This document shows positions 62,066 to 64,000 of a DNA stretch of 64,000 bases, one piece after another; position 1 is the first letter of the stretch; each line of letters opens with the position of its first letter. This stretch comes from SVFI01 sp045588655 (GTDB lineage: Bacteria > Bacillota > Clostridia > Lachnospirales > Lachnospiraceae), in the NCBI GenBank assembly GCA_045588655.1, contig JAZNEP010000031.1, positions 4,348 to 68,347 on the forward strand, read 5' to 3'. A program made the translations under genes and the position numbers. The notes beneath the pieces were generated by a model, which was not told the DNA's origin, did not search any database, and worked only from the letters and a program-made list of their open reading frames with translations.

Positions 62066-63010
62066 TTATACGAAACTGATAATCTCATCCTTCGGGGCTT
62101 TTGTCTGCTCTACCATGACAGCCTCGAGGACGGGACCTTCTTTTCCGTAATCCGCAAAATATTCAATATTTACTTTGGCTCTCACCTTTACCCAGTCTTT
62201 TGCTTTAAGCTCATTTGTCTTTGCATATTTGCACGCATAACCCAAAAACGCCATATCGTCTGCACAACAGGTCATCGCCATACGGCCGGGAATAAAGGTG
62301 CCGCGTTTGCAGTTACGGTCACGGTAAACCATCGCGCGGAACTGCACCTGACGTCCGCGATAACGCTCCGGATGATCCAGTGCATCCATATACCACAGAC
62401 CGTAATCATCGTCTTCGATTACAATCGGATCAGCCGATAAGTCAAACAACGGTGCCTCTTCCTCTTCCGTCAGTTCTTCGCCCGGCGCCGGCTCATACAT
62501 AATCTGCGCCTGACGGTTCAACGGCTTAATCATACGGCGGATGGCAGTCTTGTCCGTTTCCTTCGTACAACGGTTGAAGATAATCACATCGGAATACTTC
62601 ATCTGCTCACCCATTACGGAACGCATATTATTCCAGTAATTATTAAAGGTTGTTGCATCTGCCAATGTCAGAATCTGTGCAAATAACCAGCCCTTCGGTA
62701 ATTTCATCTGTAAAAGCTGACTCATATTCCACGTACCGTTGAATTCAATCATCACACGGTCAGGCTTATAGCGGTCCTTACAACGTTCCAGCAAGGCGAT
62801 ATTCAGCTCACCCTGCTCTTCCACCGTAACAATATCCACATTCAGCTGCTTCATCGCAGCATCATCATATTCTTCAATTCCTTCCTCGCACAAAAGCAGA
62901 AGCGTTTTTCCGCCATCGTTGAACTCGGTATCCCGAAGTGTTTCGTTGATTAAAGTCGTCTTTCCGCTTTCCAGAAAGCCGTTAATCACAAAAATAGGTA
63001 CTTCTCTCAT
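62066..63010 (-). CDS. G3E (COG0523) GTPase with TIGR03943-like C-terminal domain
   Basis: 314 residues. GTP-binding P-loop GFLESGKTTL near residue 11-20, Walker B in MIEFNGTW, and NRC(T/K) G4-like segment IIFNRCTKE. The C-terminal part has RGRQVQFRAMVYRDRN and GRMAMTCCADDMAFLGY, matching the TIGR03943/DUF1980 signature (MTCCAAD), normally a separate membrane-linked protein. It suggests metal handling. Start ATG 63010 follows GGAG. Downstream of the partial GTPase gene. Confidence 0.82.
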   Translation of the reverse strand: MREVPIFVINGFLESGKTTLINETLRDTEFNDGGKTLLLLCEEGIEEYDDAAMKQLNVDIVTVEEQGELNIALLERCKDRYKPDRVMIEFNGTWNMSQLLQMKLPKGWLFAQILTLADATTFNNYWNNMRSVMGEQMKYSDVIIFNRCTKETDKTAIRRMIKPLNRQAQIMYEPAPGEELTEEEEAPLFDLSADPIVIEDDDYGLWYMDALDHPERYRGRQVQFRAMVYRDRNCKRGTFIPGRMAMTCCADDMAFLGYACKYAKTNELKAKDWVKVRAKVNIEYFADYGKEGPVLEAVMVEQTKAPKDEIISFV

Positions 63011-63109
63011 ATCAATCTCCATGTTTTCCCGACACCTGCAAACTTATTGAGTGCCATCTGTAAAATGCAATCATCTGCAGGCGCATCATTTCAATCAAAC
63101 CATTACTTA

Positions 63110-64000
63110 TTACTGAAATAATTCCTCAAGTGCATCCTGCTGTAACTTGCTTCCGATTACACAGAAACGGCCGGTATAGTCTGCCGCTCCCTCTCGAATT
63201 TCAAACTCGCCGGGAACATAGTCAAACTGTACCCAGCTGTTGTTATCACCCATTACGATACCCTTCGCGCGAAGTACGATACCATATTTGTCGTTATCAT
63301 CCAGTCTCTCAAGAATCGTTTTCAGGTCAGCCTCGGAATAATGCTTCGGAGTCTCTTTACCCCATGTTTCAAACACTTCATCCGCATGATGATGGTGATG
63401 ATGTTCATGACAATGGCACTCTTCATCATCATGATGATGGTGATGCTCTTCGTGATGATGGCCACACACAGGACAAGTTTCCTCCGCTAAACGCTCCAGC
63501 TCGTCACGAATCGTGTGACGATGCTCCATGGCGTGAAGAATCTGTTTTCCATCCAAGTCATTCCAAGGGGTAACAATAACGGTGGCCTCTGGGTTCATTT
63601 CGCGTACTATAGCCAGTGCAGCATCCAATTTTTCTTGCGAGACGCCATCGGTTCTGCTAAGGATAACACAGCCGGCATGCTCTAACTGATCATTATAAAA
63701 CTCACCGAAATTTTTCGAGTAAACCTTGCATTTACCGGCATCCACAACTGTTGTAAAGCTGTTCAACTTTACAATGCCGGATTGCACTTGCTGCACTGCT
63801 TTGATGACATCGCTAAGCTTTCCGACACCCGACGGCTCAATCAAAATACGGTCTGGCGCAAACTGCTCCAAGACCTGCGTCAAGGAGGTTTTAAAATCAC
63901 CCACCAGATTGCAGCAAATACAGCCTGAATTCATCTCATTCACTTGAATACCGGCTTCTTTCATGAAACCGCCGTCAATACCGATCTCACCAAACTCATT
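63110..64000 (-). CDS. CobW/COG0523 metal GTPase, His-rich (5' end outside window)
   Basis: Partial: 297 codons are visible; the N-terminal P-loop lies beyond the right edge, as the frame is open to the last base. It carries the GCICCNL motif (CxCC metal-binding), LIEPSGVGKLSD Walker B, and LSRTDGVS (G4). Between about residues 180 and 210 of the visible part is a stretch dense in His with Cys, Asp and Glu (HHEEHHHHHDDEECHCHEH), a likely zinc or nickel store. The C-terminal CobW_C domain ends at Q. Metal insertion role inferred from the family; paired with the GTPase downstream. Confidence 0.88.
   Translation of the reverse strand, partial: NEFGEIGIDGGFMKEAGIQVNEMNSGCICCNLVGDFKTSLTQVLEQFAPDRILIEPSGVGKLSDVIKAVQQVQSGIVKLNSFTTVVDAGKCKVYSKNFGEFYNDQLEHAGCVILSRTDGVSQEKLDAALAIVREMNPEATVIVTPWNDLDGKQILHAMEHRHTIRDELERLAEETCPVCGHHHEEHHHHHDDEECHCHEHHHHHHADEVFETWGKETPKHYSEADLKTILERLDDNDKYGIVLRAKGIVMGDNNSWVQFDYVPGEFEIREGAADYTGRFCVIGSKLQQDALEELFQ

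Noticed and set aside
63410..63480. CAT/ATG-rich tandem repeat near the right edge
   Set aside because: It is the His-rich loop of the GTPase gene, not a non-coding repeat.
1..64000. Prophage, insertion sequence, CRISPR array, tRNA or rRNA genes
   Set aside because: No integrase, transposase, direct repeat arrays, or recognisable tRNA/rRNA sequence was found; the gene content is housekeeping throughout.

Overview
The window looks like chromosome of a low-to-moderate GC Gram-positive anaerobe of the class Clostridia, most likely family Lachnospiraceae. This is inferred from gene content: a SCIFF peptide with its radical-SAM maturase, a fused SecDF, a CIRCE-controlled groESL, HAAS/PadR modules, a YjfB-like small protein, pyruvate-type 2-oxoacid oxidoreductases, a DAP-type MurE and strong AGGAGG ribosome binding sites. 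I see no rRNA, tRNA, CRISPR array, insertion sequence or prophage. Coding density is very high and no gene-free stretch exceeds 300 bases.

Layout. 1-8978 (minus strand): recJ and an amidase, then murE-priA-def-fmt-zinc peptidase-rsmB, a translation/cell-wall/replication-restart operon cut by the left edge. 9123-11144: a hybrid histidine kinase with its own promoter. 11321-15735: secDF, SCIFF maturase scfB, SCIFF peptide scfA (47 codons) and a small membrane protein. 15861-25422: a CwlD-like amidase converging on hisS-aspS-phosphopantetheinyl transferase-tcdA, then relA-metallohydrolase-hemZ. 25573-27658: a PadR-controlled membrane-protein operon with a striking repeat operator. 27889-29828: groESL. 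30062-32153: HAD phosphatase, a degenerate GGDEF protein and the divergent YjfB-like peptide.

32229-40629 is a catabolic block: acyl-CoA ligase, indolepyruvate oxidoreductase (iorA, iorB), phenylacetate-CoA ligase, ACT protein, amidohydrolase and a sodium:solute symporter. It can be read as uptake and fermentation of aromatic amino acids through aryl-pyruvates to aryl-acetyl-CoA. The two transcription units carry a similar motif just downstream of their promoters. 40836-43336 holds an ABC-F ATPase and a PHP phosphoesterase. 43333-49378 is pheA-ppx-ppk1-HAD plus a small acidic protein (phenylalanine synthesis and polyphosphate turnover). 49645-50685 is a DUF5050-like propeller.

50727-54853 is a folate operon (folC-folE-HD hydrolase-folP-folBK); the HD protein is a good candidate for the usually missing pterin phosphatase. 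54979-56328 holds small membrane proteins. 56461-58502 holds a nitroreductase, then pyrB-pyrI behind an intrinsic terminator that may be an attenuator. 58572-62049 has lepB diverging, from overlapping promoters, from an SF2 helicase with a predicted membrane hairpin. The right edge holds two COG0523-type metal GTPases, one His-rich and cut by the window end. Starts were adjusted by ribosome binding site wherever the longest open frame looked too long.
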